Assembly (NCBI GenBank): GCA_019112865.1
Contig: DXIN01000014.1
Location: 22,139 to 86,138 of the forward strand
Direction: 5' to 3'
Source: Candidatus Helicobacter avicola
GTDB lineage: Bacteria > Campylobacterota > Campylobacteria > Campylobacterales > Helicobacteraceae
Length of the DNA: 64,000 nucleotides
The notes beneath the pieces are model-generated. The model ran no database searches. It was not told the DNA's origin and was given only the letters and a program-made list of their open reading frames with translations. The position numbers and the translations under genes are program-made. Positions 34,798 through 46,038 of the stretch are shown in pieces; position 1 is the first letter of the stretch; each line of letters starts with the position of its first letter.

Positions 34798-35916
34798 ATG
34801 ATACTCTTGGGTAGCACCGGTTCTATTGGGACAAACACACTCAAAGTCGCAAGTGCCTTTGGATTGCCTGTAGAATCTCTGGGTGCTGGTAAAAATATCG
34901 CACTTTTTAACGAGCAGATACATCATTATCGCCCCAAAAATATTTGTATCGCTGATGATAGGGATTTATCAAAGCTTGATATGTCTTTTATCAAGATGCA
35001 TAACATAGAGGTTTTTTGTGGGGAAGGGGGGCTTTTGGAGATGATTGAAGCTTCACAAAGCACCCTAGCAGTCAATGCCCTCGTAGGCTATGTCGGACTT
35101 GCCCCAAGTCTCAAAATCAAGCAGTGTGGCAAAAAACTCGCTTTAGCCAATAAAGAAAGCCTTGTTACTGCTGGTTGGCTTTTTGAGAACTATCCTATCA
35201 CACCCATTGATAGCGAACATTTTGGCTTGTGGTATTTGCACACTTCAAGGCAGATTCACAAGCTTTATATTACCGCTAGTGGAGGGGCATTGCGCAGTAT
35301 GCCGTTGCAGGATTTGCCTTTTGCCACTCCTGCGCAAGCCCTCAAGCACCCAAATTGGTCTATGGGGCAAAAGATTACCATTGATAGCGCGACAATGGTC
35401 AATAAGCTTTTTGAGATTTTGGAGGCGTATTGGCTTTTTGGATTGCATAACATTGATGCGTTTATCGAGGAGTATTCCGCAATACATGCACTTGTAGAGT
35501 TTGTAGATGGCTCGATTATCGCGCATATCTCACATGCTGATATGCAATTACCCATAGCCTATGCCCTTGATGAGCGACAAGCTAAACTCACACGGCTTAT
35601 TCCAAGATTTGATATTGCCACGCTCTCAAATTTACATTTTAAACCCATAGATTCGCGACGCTACCCAGTGTGGGAGCTTAAAAGTATGATTTTGAATTAT
35701 CCAAAACTTGGTATCGTGCTTAATGCAAGCAACGAAGTAGCCTTGCGTGCATTTTTGGATTCACGCATCGGTTTTGGGCAAATTAGCGCATGTATCCTAC
35801 AAAGCATTCAGCAATTTGAATCTATCAAAACTCACGATTTCACGGATATACAAGACATTAAGAGGCTAGATTCTGAAGTGCGTGCTTTTAGCGCATCGTG
35901 GCTTCAAAATGTATAG
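34798..35916 (+). CDS. dxr: 1-deoxy-D-xylulose 5-phosphate reductoisomerase
   Basis: 372 residues. NADPH motif [13 protein letters not shown] at the very start, [46 protein letters not shown]. First committed enzyme of the MEP isoprenoid pathway. In the cdsA-dxr pair; convergent with gpmI. Confidence 0.97.
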   Translation: MILLGSTGSIGTNTLKVASAFGLPVESLGAGKNIALFNEQIHHYRPKNICIADDRDLSKLDMSFIKMHNIEVFCGEGGLLEMIEASQSTLAVNALVGYVGLAPSLKIKQCGKKLALANKESLVTAGWLFENYPITPIDSEHFGLWYLHTSRQIHKLYITASGGALRSMPLQDLPFATPAQALKHPNWSMGQKITIDSATMVNKLFEILEAYWLFGLHNIDAFIEEYSAIHALVEFVDGSIIAHISHADMQLPIAYALDERQAKLTRLIPRFDIATLSNLHFKPIDSRRYPVWELKSMILNYPKLGIVLNASNEVALRAFLDSRIGFGQISACILQSIQQFESIKTHDFTDIQDIKRLDSEVRAFSASWLQNV

Positions 35917-35923
35917 CAATCTA

Positions 35924-37426
35924 TCAAAACAGCGCGTTATCCATTTCTTGTGGCTTTGGTAATCCCATAAGCTTCAAAATCGTGGGTGCGATGTTGTTTA
36001 GCCCTCCTTCTTTTGCTATCTCTTTGACATTTTCATCTAGCACAAACGCCCATACATCACCGATTGTATGATTCGTGAGTGTGTTGCCATGCGCGTCTTT
36101 CATCTCCTCGCAATTCCCGTGATCACTTGTAATCACGAGGGCATAGTCTAGTTTTTTGGCAGATTCTATGATCCTGCCTAGTTGTGTATCCACTGCTTCC
36201 ACGGCTTTGATAGCAGCATCAAAATTCCCTGTATGCCCTACCATATCGCCATTAGCAAAATTTACCACAATAAAATCATAGCCCTCTGCCATTGCTCCCA
36301 ACACCGCATCACCCACCGCTGGTGCGCTCATTTCTGGTTGCAAATCGTAGGTAGCTACCTTGGGTGAGGGGATAAGCACGCGTTTCTCACCCTCAAACTC
36401 CTCCTCGCGTCCGCCATTTAAAAAGAATGTAACATGGGCGTATTTTTCCGTCTCTGCAGTGTGGAATTGTCGCAATTTAGCCTTAGAAATTACTTCCGCA
36501 AGGGTATTTTGCACCTTGTCTTTGGGAAACATAATGGGAAAAGTAAAATTGTTGTCGTATTCGCACATCGTTGCCATATGGAGCCTTGCTATGCGTTTGC
36601 GCACAAAGCCATTAAAGTCTGCATTGCCAATCGCATCGACAATCTGACGCGCTCTATCGGAGCGAAAATTTACAAAAATAAACCCCTCATTTGCGTGTGC
36701 TCCTTGCTCATTCATACCCTGATATGGTGCGAAGCTCACTGGTGGGATAAATTCATCAAACACCTCTTTGTCATATTGGTTTTGGATATATTCTGCGGGG
36801 CTTTGGGTGATTTGGTTTGCGCCGCACACGATTGTGTCATAGGCAGATTCTATGCGCTCCCACCGCTTATCGCGGTCCATTGCATAGAATCTCCCACTAA
36901 GTGTGGCAATATGGATATTTGGATACGCACTGATATGTTCTTGCACCTCCTTGAGATATCCTAACGCACTTTGGGGTAAAACATCGCGTCCATCGGTGAT
37001 GAGGTGGAGCCACACGCGTTTATTTTGCTGCGCACAGATAGTGGCAAGACCTAACAAATGTGAGAGATGTGAATGCACACCGCCATCACTCATAAGCCCA
37101 CATAGGTGGATAGTTTCGCACACATTTGCGACACTCATAAACGCTGGGTTAGATTCTATTTCGCCATTTTGTAAGGCAAGTGAGATTTTTACGAGATCTT
37201 GATAAAGCACGCGTCCGGAGCCTATACACATATGCCCCACTTCCGAGTTGCCCATCTGTTCTTTTGGTAAGCCTACGCTAAGCCCATAGGTATGAATCAT
37301 TGCGTAAGGGGTGTTGGCAAGAAGGTAGTCGTATGTAGGTTTTTTGGCATGATAAAAGGCATTGTAAGTTGTGTTTTTGCTATATCCGATACCATCGGTG
37401 ATGACCAAAACTGCTTTTTTATTCAT
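35924..37426 (-). CDS. gpmI: 2,3-bisphosphoglycerate-independent phosphoglycerate mutase
   Basis: 500 residues. Alkaline-phosphatase superfamily metal sites at VITDGIGYS and NSEVGH (catalytic Ser about 61), then [21 protein letters not shown] and SDHGNCE. It interconverts 3- and 2-phosphoglycerate with Mn. RBS AAAAGGAG; monocistronic. Confidence 0.97.
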   Translation of the reverse strand: MNKKAVLVITDGIGYSKNTTYNAFYHAKKPTYDYLLANTPYAMIHTYGLSVGLPKEQMGNSEVGHMCIGSGRVLYQDLVKISLALQNGEIESNPAFMSVANVCETIHLCGLMSDGGVHSHLSHLLGLATICAQQNKRVWLHLITDGRDVLPQSALGYLKEVQEHISAYPNIHIATLSGRFYAMDRDKRWERIESAYDTIVCGANQITQSPAEYIQNQYDKEVFDEFIPPVSFAPYQGMNEQGAHANEGFIFVNFRSDRARQIVDAIGNADFNGFVRKRIARLHMATMCEYDNNFTFPIMFPKDKVQNTLAEVISKAKLRQFHTAETEKYAHVTFFLNGGREEEFEGEKRVLIPSPKVATYDLQPEMSAPAVGDAVLGAMAEGYDFIVVNFANGDMVGHTGNFDAAIKAVEAVDTQLGRIIESAKKLDYALVITSDHGNCEEMKDAHGNTLTNHTIGDVWAFVLDENVKEIAKEGGLNNIAPTILKLMGLPKPQEMDNALF

Positions 37427-37458
37427 AAATTACTCCTTTTAAGCCTACTTCAATTTCT

Positions 37459-37464
37459 AGTATA
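37459..37464 (-). promoter_or_regulatory. -10 box of gpmI
   Basis: TATACT on the minus strand, about 33 bp before the start. Confidence 0.45.
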
Positions 37465-37523
37465 AAATTCTGATTTTAATCTAAAAAACATTAATATTTA
37501 GCCTAGTTTTACAAAATTAGAGA

Positions 37524-37529
37524 TACAAT
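37524..37529 (+). promoter_or_regulatory. -10 box of mraY-murD
   Basis: TACAAT, about 65 bp before mraY. Confidence 0.45.
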
Positions 37530-37593
37530 CCCTGCTTTGATGATTGAATGTAGTTTATTTCACATTGTGTTTTAGGTAATTTTGGAGGTAACT

Positions 37594-38685
37594 ATGCTAT
37601 ATTGGCTTTGGAGCACGACACATATTAATTTGTTTCAATACATCACATTTCGGGCAGGGGTGAGTTTTTTTCTTGCTTTTATTTTGAGTATTGTGTTGTT
37701 TCCGTATTTTATTCGTTGGGCAAGGGCAAAGAGGGCGAATCAGCCTATTTCGACTTTTGTCCCACATGAGGACAAAAAAAACACCCCAACTATGGGTGGC
37801 ATTGTCTTTGTTTTCTGCACGATTGTTGCTACGCTTTTGTGTGCTGATATAGCAAATCTCTATGTTTTATTGGGGCTTTTTGGGCTTGTGGGCTTTGGTT
37901 TTATCGGAGCTAAAGATGATTTTATGAAAATCTCTGCGCGTTCTAATGCTGGTATGAGTGCTAAACTCAAAATGTTTTTGCTTGTATTGCTCTCTTGTTT
38001 TATTGCATTTTGTCTTGCTAATATTGGGCATACTGGAAATTTCTATATCCCCTTTATGAAAGAGCCGCTTTTTGATATGGACACATTTATAAATATTGAC
38101 TTAGATTCTGTGCATGTTCCTATCGTGAGTATGGCATTTTGGGCGTTTGTGCTTGTAGCAAGTGCAAACGCTGTCAATATCACCGATGGACTTGATGGAC
38201 TTGCTACCGTGCCGGGTATTTTTGCGCTTATTAGCCTCTCGGTATTTGTGTATATCGGCGGACATATTGGGCTTTCGTCTTATTTGTATTGGCCTAGGGT
38301 TGTGCATGGTGGAGAGCTTATCGTGATGAGCTGTGCGCTCATAGGTGCGCTTTTTGGCTTTTTGTGGTATAACTGCCACCCCGCGCAAGTGTTTATGGGC
38401 GATAGCGGGAGCTTGGCTTTGGGTGGGTTTATCGCGTATATGGCGATTGTTTCGCATAATGAGATTTTGTTGATACTCATTGGGATTGTCTTTGTCTTTG
38501 AGACTCTTTCTGTGATGCTCCAAATTGGTAGCTACAAATACCGCCAAAAGCGAATTTTTCTTATGGCACCCATACATCATCATTTCGAAAAAAAAGGCTG
38601 GGCAGAGAATAAAATCATCGTGCGTTTTTGGATTATTGCGATTTTGGCAAATATCATCGCTCTACTTACGCTCAAAATCAGGTAG
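37594..38685 (+). CDS. mraY: Phospho-N-acetylmuramoyl-pentapeptide transferase
   Basis: 363 residues from the ATG after TTGGAGGTAACT. About ten membrane helices, with [36 protein letters not shown] and [15 protein letters not shown], the set defining MraY. It forms lipid I on undecaprenyl phosphate. murD follows after 5 bp. Confidence 0.97.
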   Translation: MLYWLWSTTHINLFQYITFRAGVSFFLAFILSIVLFPYFIRWARAKRANQPISTFVPHEDKKNTPTMGGIVFVFCTIVATLLCADIANLYVLLGLFGLVGFGFIGAKDDFMKISARSNAGMSAKLKMFLLVLLSCFIAFCLANIGHTGNFYIPFMKEPLFDMDTFINIDLDSVHVPIVSMAFWAFVLVASANAVNITDGLDGLATVPGIFALISLSVFVYIGGHIGLSSYLYWPRVVHGGELIVMSCALIGALFGFLWYNCHPAQVFMGDSGSLALGGFIAYMAIVSHNEILLILIGIVFVFETLSVMLQIGSYKYRQKRIFLMAPIHHHFEKKGWAENKIIVRFWIIAILANIIALLTLKIR

Positions 38686-38690
38686 ATTCT

Positions 38691-40025
38691 ATGATAAATA
38701 TTTTTGGTTATGGCGTTACGACAAAGCCTTTAGTAGGCTTTCTCAACTCTCTTGGCATATCGGTTAGAATCTATGATGATAAGTTCTCTGGTACAAGAGG
38801 CGATGAGTTTGGCAATCTCTTATTAGATTCTACACTTTTTTCTAATGAGAGCGTTGATGAAAACATAGCTCTAGAATCTAACGCACTAGATTCACTGACA
38901 CAAGAGTCCTTAAAAACCTACAATCTCTCCATCATTTCGCCGGGTATCCCACCCACGCACCCACTTGCCACAAAAGCTCATAATCTCATTGGCGAATACG
39001 ACTTTTTTTACCGCTTATTGCGGCATTGGCGCACGCCACCTAGGAGCGTATGGATTAGCGGCACTAATGGCAAGACCACAACCACACAGATGACTACTGC
39101 CCTTTTAGAATCTTTTGGTGCAAAAAGTGGGGGCAACATCGGCACGCCTCTTAGCGATTTATACACCAGCAATACACCACTTTGGATTTTAGAAACAAGC
39201 TCCTTTAGCCTGCATTACACCACATATGCCACGCCCGATGTTTATGCGCTTTTGCCTGTGCGTGAGGACCATATCACTTGGCATGGGAGTTTTGAGGCGT
39301 ATGTGTCTGATAAGCTTAGTGTGCTTCCGCGTATGAGCGAGGATACAAGCGCAATCTTGCCTTTTGAGCTTGCCACACACCCTATTGCAGCGGGGTTTAG
39401 AGGTAGGGCGTATTTTTATAAAGATTCTAAAGATTTGGCTATGCAGCTTGGCATAGAGTATGAGCGCGTGCATATAAAAGAGCCGTTTTTGCTCGATGGT
39501 ATCATCGCTCTTGGGATTGCCAAAATTCTTTATGGTATGTGTGATATAGCCACGCTTAATGCCTTTAAAATCGGTGCGCACAGGATAGAGGAGTTTGTGG
39601 ATTCACACAATCGCCTATGGGTTGATGATAGCAAAGGCACCAATGTCGATGCGACAATTGAGGCAGTGCGCCGATACCAAGAGAGGCAGATATGGCTCAT
39701 TCTTGGGGGTGATGACAAGGGTGCGGATTTGCGTCCGCTTTTTGAGTTTATGCAGGGTAAATCCATCACAATTTTTGCGATAGGGAGCAATGCACAAAAG
39801 ATAGCAAATCTTAGCCCGCAGTATGGGCTAGAGTGTGAGGTGTGCGGGAGGTTGGAGGTGGCGGTGTGCTCCATTAAAAAAGCGCGCAATGCTTTTGGTA
39901 ATCCACAACCAAAGCAAAATCTCGCAGATGTCGCCCTGCTATCTCCAGCAGCAGCGAGTTTAGACCAGTTTAGCTCCTACAAGGAACGCGGGGATTTGTT
40001 TAAACACTACGCATTATTGGATTAA
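38691..40025 (+). CDS. murD: UDP-N-acetylmuramoylalanine--D-glutamate ligase
   Basis: 444 residues from the ATG at 38691 (MINIFGYGVTTKP). ATP loop SGTNGKTTTTQM, GNIGTPL, ETSSFSL, AHRIEEF and DDSKGTN. It adds D-Glu in peptidoglycan precursor synthesis. Short DSTLFSNESVDENIALES-like spacer sequences near residues 45-70 carry AGATTCT-type heptamers and may be loop insertions. Confidence 0.96.
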   Translation: MINIFGYGVTTKPLVGFLNSLGISVRIYDDKFSGTRGDEFGNLLLDSTLFSNESVDENIALESNALDSLTQESLKTYNLSIISPGIPPTHPLATKAHNLIGEYDFFYRLLRHWRTPPRSVWISGTNGKTTTTQMTTALLESFGAKSGGNIGTPLSDLYTSNTPLWILETSSFSLHYTTYATPDVYALLPVREDHITWHGSFEAYVSDKLSVLPRMSEDTSAILPFELATHPIAAGFRGRAYFYKDSKDLAMQLGIEYERVHIKEPFLLDGIIALGIAKILYGMCDIATLNAFKIGAHRIEEFVDSHNRLWVDDSKGTNVDATIEAVRRYQERQIWLILGGDDKGADLRPLFEFMQGKSITIFAIGSNAQKIANLSPQYGLECEVCGRLEVAVCSIKKARNAFGNPQPKQNLADVALLSPAAASLDQFSSYKERGDLFKHYALLD

Positions 40026-40034
40026 GGAGATTTG

Positions 40035-41738
40035 ATGAAACGCAAAAAAGAAGGCACATTCCAAACAATACAAAAATTACGATCTATGCTCACGAGGCGC
40101 GATAAGGTTATTTTGCTTGTGTTGTTTTTTGCTACGATTGTGTATTCGTTTGTAGAAACATTGAGCATAAGCATTATTATGCCTTTTATTAGTTTTGCGA
40201 GCAACCCTAGTTTGATTGCCAAAAACTCCATATCGTATGAAATCTATACATTTTTTGCCTTCAAGGATACTTTTGAGTTTATGATTGCTTTTAGTGCGGT
40301 GCTTATCGTGTTTTATGTGGTTAGAGCGATTTATAGCGTTGTCTATACTTATATGCAAAATCGTTTCGCATATCGTAAATTTCACTTTTTTGCTTATAGG
40401 CTTTTTAGTAAAGCGGTGGAAATCAATTATGATACTTTTGTGAAACGTAGGCTTGATAAGATTCGTGCCAACATCACTCACGAAGCGCTGCAAGCTTCTA
40501 TGTGTATCCAGAGTCTTTTGCAGATGTTTGGGGAGTTTTTTACCATCAGTATTTTGTATGTGTTGCTCCTTATCACGAGCTGGAAAATGACACTTGCATT
40601 GACGATTATTATGGGCTTACAGGTTTTTTTGGTAATGAATACATTGGGTAGAAAGATTCGCAAAATGGGAAGTGTGCGTAGCAAAATGGACGCAAAATTT
40701 AATGAAATTATCTCAAAAACTTTTGGAAACTTTAAAATCATCAAGCTCAAAGGCAACCAACAGCAAGTTTTTAAAGAATTTGAAAATGCAAGTATTGAGC
40801 GCACCAATGCCGAGATTCTCACCCAAACCATACTTCCCACACCACGATTTATCTTAGAATCTATAGGTTTTAGCATACTTATTGGGTGTGTGGCGTATAT
40901 ACTTATTATGTATAAAAATGTCGATGCGGTGCTGCCTATCATCTCAATGTATGCTTTGGCATTGTATAGAATTTTGCCGGCAGTGAGTAGGATTTTGCAA
41001 ACCTATAACCTTATGGGATATTACATAAGCTCGGTATCACTTGTGTATGAGGATTTGCTCTATCATACAGACTATGAGGACAATGAGCCTTGTGAGTTTA
41101 AAGAAAAAATTGAACTTAAGGGCATCACTTTTGGCTATGATGAACAAAAGCCGATTTTAAAGGATTTTAATCTTGTCATACACAAAGGTGATAAAATCGC
41201 TTTTTGTGGCGAGAGTGGCGCAGGAAAAAGCACATTAGTAGATTTAATCATCGGAATCTACAAGCCCCAGAAAGGCGTGATTTGTGTCGATGATGAAGAG
41301 TTAAATAACCACAACCTACGTTCATGGCGTAAAAAAATAGGCTATATCCCTCAAACAATCTATCTTTTTGATGGTAGTGTGGCAGAAAATGTCGCTTTTG
41401 GAAGCAAAATGGACGAGAAACGCGTGATAGAGGCATGCAAAAAGGCAAATATCTATGAATTTTTGCAAGAACATAGTGGGATTTACACACGCGTGGGTGA
41501 AGGTGGTATATTGCTTAGTGGTGGGCAAAAGCAGCGCATAGGGATTGCACGAGCTATTTATGACAATCCAGAGATTTTGGTGCTTGATGAGGCGACAAGT
41601 GCGCTAGATTCTGCCACGGAAGAAAGAATAATGGAGGAAATTTATGATGTGGCACAAAACAAAACCTTGCTTGTCATCGCCCATAGACTCAATACCATAG
41701 AGCGATGTGAGCGTAAAATAGAGATACGCAAGCAATAA
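40035..41738 (+). CDS. ABC transporter, Wzk/PglK-type lipid-linked oligosaccharide flippase
   Basis: 567 residues; start ATG 40035 after AAGGAG. An exporter-type fusion with six helices (about 24-330) and an ATPase domain with Walker A GESGAGKS, signature LSGGQKQRIGIARA, Walker B ILVLDEATSALD and switch His in IAHRL. The closest known types by overall look are PglK of Campylobacter and Wzk of H. pylori, which flip undecaprenyl-linked glycans. Downstream of murD, but probably serving surface polysaccharide. Confidence 0.85.
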   Translation: MKRKKEGTFQTIQKLRSMLTRRDKVILLVLFFATIVYSFVETLSISIIMPFISFASNPSLIAKNSISYEIYTFFAFKDTFEFMIAFSAVLIVFYVVRAIYSVVYTYMQNRFAYRKFHFFAYRLFSKAVEINYDTFVKRRLDKIRANITHEALQASMCIQSLLQMFGEFFTISILYVLLLITSWKMTLALTIIMGLQVFLVMNTLGRKIRKMGSVRSKMDAKFNEIISKTFGNFKIIKLKGNQQQVFKEFENASIERTNAEILTQTILPTPRFILESIGFSILIGCVAYILIMYKNVDAVLPIISMYALALYRILPAVSRILQTYNLMGYYISSVSLVYEDLLYHTDYEDNEPCEFKEKIELKGITFGYDEQKPILKDFNLVIHKGDKIAFCGESGAGKSTLVDLIIGIYKPQKGVICVDDEELNNHNLRSWRKKIGYIPQTIYLFDGSVAENVAFGSKMDEKRVIEACKKANIYEFLQEHSGIYTRVGEGGILLSGGQKQRIGIARAIYDNPEILVLDEATSALDSATEERIMEEIYDVAQNKTLLVIAHRLNTIERCERKIEIRKQ

Positions 41739-41852
41739 GAATCTTATATGTGTCTTCAACAAATCTTTTGTGGAAGAAGCCAGTGGTATTACAGAATCTA
41801 AATAATCCTAAAAGTATAGATTTAAAGAGTGTGTGCGCGTGTGCCAGAGTGG

Positions 41853-41906
41853 GCAGGGATCACTCCCTGCGAGTGATACACAAGCTTGCGTGTCGCAAAC
41901 TTGTGT
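41853..41906. terminator. Two hairpins between convergent genes
   Basis: GCAGGGA-TCAC-TCCCTGC (41853-41870) and a 13-bp stem with one mismatch (ACACAAGCTTGCG 41878-41890 with 41894-41906). Placed between the flippase and porin stop codons, they may end transcription from both sides, although neither is followed by a T-run. Confidence 0.45.
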
Positions 41907-41920
41907 TGATTGATGATAGA

Positions 41921-43210
41921 TTAAATTGAGAGGCGGGCAAACGCAATGAAGTTGTTGCGTCTCTCATCAAGGCTGCCGTTATGGTCTTGCCAATTTTCGC
42001 CCTTAGTGCTTACAAATCCTGCACCAATTTTGAAGTTTGTTTTATCCTCTTGTCCAAATAGGCGGAATTGTCCCACTGCAGACATTTCAGAGTAATCGCC
42101 ACCAGAGAATAGCAAATCAAGCTCTAGACGGGAATCTGGCTTAATCCCTGCAAAGATATAGTATATACCGGAATTGCCACCATAATACAGCGGACTTCCT
42201 GCACCATAGATACCACCACTGCTCATACCGGTAGCAGCACGATAGCCATAGAATCTACCCTTGTCATTATTGTAGAGCAAGACGCGGTAATCATTGGTTT
42301 TGATATAACCACCACCGATTTTAAATATTTCATTGAGGACTAACTCTTCATCGACCCAAAGTAGCAATGGACTGACATCGCGTCCAAGCTCCTCGTATTG
42401 CTGCCACAAACCACGGAATGTTGTGATAGATTCTATGCTACCACCCTTGATATCAAGCACAGCCTTAGCTCCCGCAGTTAAGACACTGCGTGTGCCTGGA
42501 GTATTGCTATGCAAGTAGTTAGTGTCATACATCGCAAATGGGCTAAATTTGAAAACATCGTAGTCAAAGTCAATACCACCCATAAACACCTCGCCTGCAT
42601 GGTTATGCTTAAATGCCGAGAATGTCCCAAATGACGCCATATCATACGCCATTCTATTATAGTTGCCATTGACACCAAGCTTAGAGTTCATCCATAATGC
42701 CCAAAAACCGAGATTTTTGCCCTTTACATTGAAAGCTGCACCTTGGATATTGCCCCAGAGCCAATCCATACCGGTATAATCCTTGCCATCTTCACCATGA
42801 TAAAATCTTCCCACATCAAAGCGTCCGCCAATAAAAGAGGCTGTTTTGTTGTCAAGCTTTAGATATGCGTCTGAGATCTCCCAATTTTGTGGATAAAAAG
42901 TATCACCCACCGCTAAAGAACCATTGCTGCCAGCATAGTTGTAATATGTCTCATATAAGGGTAATGCCCCCCATGCGCCCACACCAAAACTGATATTTGA
43001 AGTAAGTCCTATATCCAATCCTAGGTGTGCGGCTACGGAAGCATAAGATTCTCCTACTTCTTTGCCATTATTAGAGTTGTTGAAAGTAGGCATTTTGCTA
43101 AGTCCCTGTGAATAATACCCACCGACAAACCCAAATGGATTGACTTCTGCTGCTGTTGCGCTAGCACTCAAAGCTGCCACCAAGACAAGTGAAACAGATA
43201 ACTTTTTCAT
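41921..43210 (-). CDS. Hof-type outer-membrane porin
   Basis: 429 residues from ATG 43210, RBS AAAGGAG. Signal peptide MKKLSVSLVLVAALSASATA. The mature protein has alternating strands with EVNPFGFVGGYYSQGLSK, DAYLKLDNKTASFIGGRFDVGRF, GAAFNVKGKNLGFWALW and GIDFDYDVFKFSPFAMYD, and ends FIAFARLSI. This resembles the Hof/OprD-like family of Helicobacter major outer-membrane proteins. Probably a general or specific porin; substrate unknown. Confidence 0.8.
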   Translation of the reverse strand: MKKLSVSLVLVAALSASATAAEVNPFGFVGGYYSQGLSKMPTFNNSNNGKEVGESYASVAAHLGLDIGLTSNISFGVGAWGALPLYETYYNYAGSNGSLAVGDTFYPQNWEISDAYLKLDNKTASFIGGRFDVGRFYHGEDGKDYTGMDWLWGNIQGAAFNVKGKNLGFWALWMNSKLGVNGNYNRMAYDMASFGTFSAFKHNHAGEVFMGGIDFDYDVFKFSPFAMYDTNYLHSNTPGTRSVLTAGAKAVLDIKGGSIESITTFRGLWQQYEELGRDVSPLLLWVDEELVLNEIFKIGGGYIKTNDYRVLLYNNDKGRFYGYRAATGMSSGGIYGAGSPLYYGGNSGIYYIFAGIKPDSRLELDLLFSGGDYSEMSAVGQFRLFGQEDKTNFKIGAGFVSTKGENWQDHNGSLDERRNNFIAFARLSI

Positions 43211-43272
43211 CGCTGCTCCTTTGTTTTGAGATACGAAATACAAAATTAATGCAAAAGTATTATCGACTTTTG

Positions 43273-43278
43273 TATAAT
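43273..43278 (+). promoter_or_regulatory. -10 box of GspS-like gene
   Basis: TATAAT, about 40 bp before the ATG at 43318. Confidence 0.6.
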
Positions 43279-43317
43279 ACTTTGTAAAGAGAGATTTTAG
43301 ACAAAGGAAATAAACCT

Positions 43318-44487
43318 ATGGAAATTTTGCACATTAATCCCCTAGATTCGCAAACACTAGAGGAAATCGGCTTAGGTTGGCATACGGATTTGGATAGCTC
43401 GACATATATTGCTGATGAGGTAGTGTGTCTCACGCAAGAAGAAGCAGAAGCGTTTTATAACGCTGGAAATGAGCTTTATGATATGTATGTAGAAGCTGGA
43501 GAGTATGTGTTGGCACATAATCTACTCTTTGAGCTAGACATACCGCCGAGTTTGCACGATATGATTTATCAGAGTTGGGAGGAGGATATACATTGGCATC
43601 TTTATGGGCGCTTTGACCTTGCTGGTGGGCTTGATGGCAAGCCCATAAAGCTTTTAGAGTTTAATGCCGACACGCCCACGATGCTTTATGAGAGCGCGTT
43701 AATACAATGGGCATTGCTAAAAGCAAATGGGTTTGATGAGAATCTGCAGTTTAATGACATCTCTCAAGCTTTGCGTGAGAATTTCAAACGCCTTATTACT
43801 TTAGATTCTGATACAAGTGCGTTTGAGCAGCTCTATGAGGGCTGGAAGATTCTCTTTTGTAGTATCAAGGGCAATCTTGAAGAGGAAGTTACTACGCGGT
43901 TTTTGTGTCAGCTTGCTAAAGAAGCGGGGTTTGAGAGTGAGTATGCTCCTATTGATGCGGTGAGTTTTAGCGCACAAGATGGCGTGATATATGAAAATAG
44001 GCAGTATGAATTTTTGTTTAAACTCATACCTTGGGAGTTTATCGCTATCGATGAGCCCGAAATGCTCGCCCTAATGCGTGAAATGATGACAAACAAAAAC
44101 ACGATCTTCCTCAATCCCGCCTATACGCTGATGTTTCAAAGCAAAAGAATGTTAAAGATTCTCTGGGATCTTTTTCCGCGCCACCCATTGCTTTTAGAAT
44201 CTAGCTTTAAGCCGCTTGGATGCAGGCAAGTGAGCAAGCCCTCCTTTGGCAGAGAAGGCGAGAATGTAGAGATTTTGGACGCACAAGGCAAGGTTGTGAG
44301 TGCAAAAGAGGGTATGTATGGGGTGCAAAAACGCGTGTATCAGGAGTTTTATGAGCTAAATAGCCACAATGGCGCGCTGTATCAAGCAAATGTGTTTTTT
44401 GCCTATGAATCTTGTGGATTGGGCTTCCGCAAAGGTGGCGAGATACTTGATAATTACGCGAAGTTTGTGTCGCATATTTTGCGCTAG
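43318..44487 (+). CDS. Glutathionylspermidine synthase-like ATP-grasp protein
   Basis: 389 residues. The ATP-grasp ligase of the GspS C-terminal type (YgiC/YjfC group): YGRFDLAGGLDGKPIKLLEFNAD (partial), DTPTMLYESALIQW, FKLIPWEF and KPLGCRQVSKPSFGREGENV. It probably joins an amine to a peptide or glutathione-like acid; the amidase domain of true GspS is absent. coaE and dapF follow on the same strand. RBS AAAGGA. Confidence 0.85.
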   Translation: MEILHINPLDSQTLEEIGLGWHTDLDSSTYIADEVVCLTQEEAEAFYNAGNELYDMYVEAGEYVLAHNLLFELDIPPSLHDMIYQSWEEDIHWHLYGRFDLAGGLDGKPIKLLEFNADTPTMLYESALIQWALLKANGFDENLQFNDISQALRENFKRLITLDSDTSAFEQLYEGWKILFCSIKGNLEEEVTTRFLCQLAKEAGFESEYAPIDAVSFSAQDGVIYENRQYEFLFKLIPWEFIAIDEPEMLALMREMMTNKNTIFLNPAYTLMFQSKRMLKILWDLFPRHPLLLESSFKPLGCRQVSKPSFGREGENVEILDAQGKVVSAKEGMYGVQKRVYQEFYELNSHNGALYQANVFFAYESCGLGFRKGGEILDNYAKFVSHILR

Positions 44488-44504
44488 TGATGAGGCTTTG
44501 AGTG

Positions 44505-45149
44505 ATGGCAAATCCTTTAGATTCTGACTTTGGCGCGCCTTTGAATTTAGCCTATGGTATCGCACTCACAGGCTGTATTGGCAGTGGCAAAAGTAGTGTA
44601 TCAGCCATACTCAAAGGCAGGGGTTATGTCGTGCTGTGTGCTGATGAGGTGGCACACAGAATCTTACAGGCGAGTGCTAGTGAGGTGGCGCAGATATTTG
44701 GCGCGTATGTTGTGCGAGATGGTGTCGTAGATAGAAAGGCATTGGGCGCACTTGTCTTTGGCGACAAAGAAGCGCGATTGAGGTTAGAATCTCTCCTCCA
44801 CCCAAAGATTCGCAAAGAGATGTTCTCTAGGGCGTTGGTGTTAGAATCTACAAAAAAATGGTATTTTTTGGATATTCCATTGTTTTTTGAATCTGGTGGG
44901 AAGCAGAGCTATCCGGTATCAAAAATTGTGCTGGTGTATGCGCCAAAGGAGCAGTGTCTAGAGCGTATCCTCGAGCGTGATAGACTAGATAGAGAATCTG
45001 CACAAGCGCGTATTAATGCACAAATGGATATTGAGCAAAAGCGTGTGATGAGTGATTATATCATTGATAATACAGGCGATAAAGAGGCGTTAGAAGGGCT
45101 AGTAAGCGAGGTTTTAGGGAGATTGGAGAGAGATAAAGGAGTGGTATGA
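44505..45149 (+). CDS. coaE: Dephospho-CoA kinase
   Basis: 214 residues. P-loop GCIGSGKSSVSAIL, CADEVAHRIL and LHPKIRKEM are typical CoaE motifs. Last step of CoA synthesis. Start at ATG 44505 rather than the adjoining GTG; RBS weak. It overlaps dapF by ATGA. Confidence 0.93.
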   Translation: MANPLDSDFGAPLNLAYGIALTGCIGSGKSSVSAILKGRGYVVLCADEVAHRILQASASEVAQIFGAYVVRDGVVDRKALGALVFGDKEARLRLESLLHPKIRKEMFSRALVLESTKKWYFLDIPLFFESGGKQSYPVSKIVLVYAPKEQCLERILERDRLDRESAQARINAQMDIEQKRVMSDYIIDNTGDKEALEGLVSEVLGRLERDKGVV

Positions 45150-45952
45150 GACTTGTAAAATATTGTGCCAATGGCAATGATTTTTTGATTTACAACGCGT
45201 TTGGGCAGGCTTTAGAAGTGGATTATGCCAAGTATGCGCGTAAATGGTGTGCAAGACATAGTGGCATAGGGGCTGATGGCTTTGTGGTGCTAAAGCCAAG
45301 TGCCAAGGAGCATATCGCGTATGAGTGGGAATTTTTCAACGCTGATGGGAGCGTGGGGGAGATGTGTGGCAATGCAAGTCGTTGTGTGGGGAGTTTTGCC
45401 TATGTCGAGGGGATTGCACCTAGGGTGCATACATTTCTAAGTCTAGCGGGTGAAATAGGTGTGGAGGTGGATTGTGCGAATCCGCTTATGGTGGAGAGTG
45501 TGCTAGGGCGATATACATTCTCAAAGCAAGTGCGTGAATCTAGCTTATGGGGCGAGGAATGGTATCTGCTGGATACGGGAGTGCCGCATTTGGTGTGTTT
45601 AGCAAACACGCAATGTGAGATACCAAAGCCCCAAAGTTCGCACAATGCGTTTTTACGAGGATTGCGTGAGAAATACAATGCAAATATCACTATCGCGTGT
45701 GTGCAAAACCGAGAGGATATGGCGTATGCGAGCTATGAGAGGGGTGTGGAGGACATCACTTTGGCGTGTGGCACGGGTGCGGTAGCGGCGGTGGCAGCGG
45801 CGCATAGGCTTGGGTTAGTGGATTCTCAAGTGCGTATTATGCCACCGGGTGGAGAAATACTAGAAGTGCGCATAGATTCTAAAAATGTCCTTTATCTCAA
45901 AGGATTTGTGCAACGCGTGGCGGTGTGTGAGGTAGAAACCTGTAATCGCTAG
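45146..45952 (+). CDS. dapF: Diaminopimelate epimerase
   Basis: 268 residues. Two catalytic cysteines lie in GEMCGNASRC and LACGTGAVAAV; N-terminal KYCANGNDFLI matches the family (K..G.GNDF). It makes meso-DAP for peptidoglycan and lysine. Confidence 0.95.
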   Translation: MRLVKYCANGNDFLIYNAFGQALEVDYAKYARKWCARHSGIGADGFVVLKPSAKEHIAYEWEFFNADGSVGEMCGNASRCVGSFAYVEGIAPRVHTFLSLAGEIGVEVDCANPLMVESVLGRYTFSKQVRESSLWGEEWYLLDTGVPHLVCLANTQCEIPKPQSSHNAFLRGLREKYNANITIACVQNREDMAYASYERGVEDITLACGTGAVAAVAAAHRLGLVDSQVRIMPPGGEILEVRIDSKNVLYLKGFVQRVAVCEVETCNR

Positions 45953-46038
45953 ATAGTGTGGTGTTGATGGCATTTTGACAGCAAAAAATTCCTAGATTCT
46001 CACAATCCCTTGTATGGGTGCGTAGCGGAGCTAAGGAG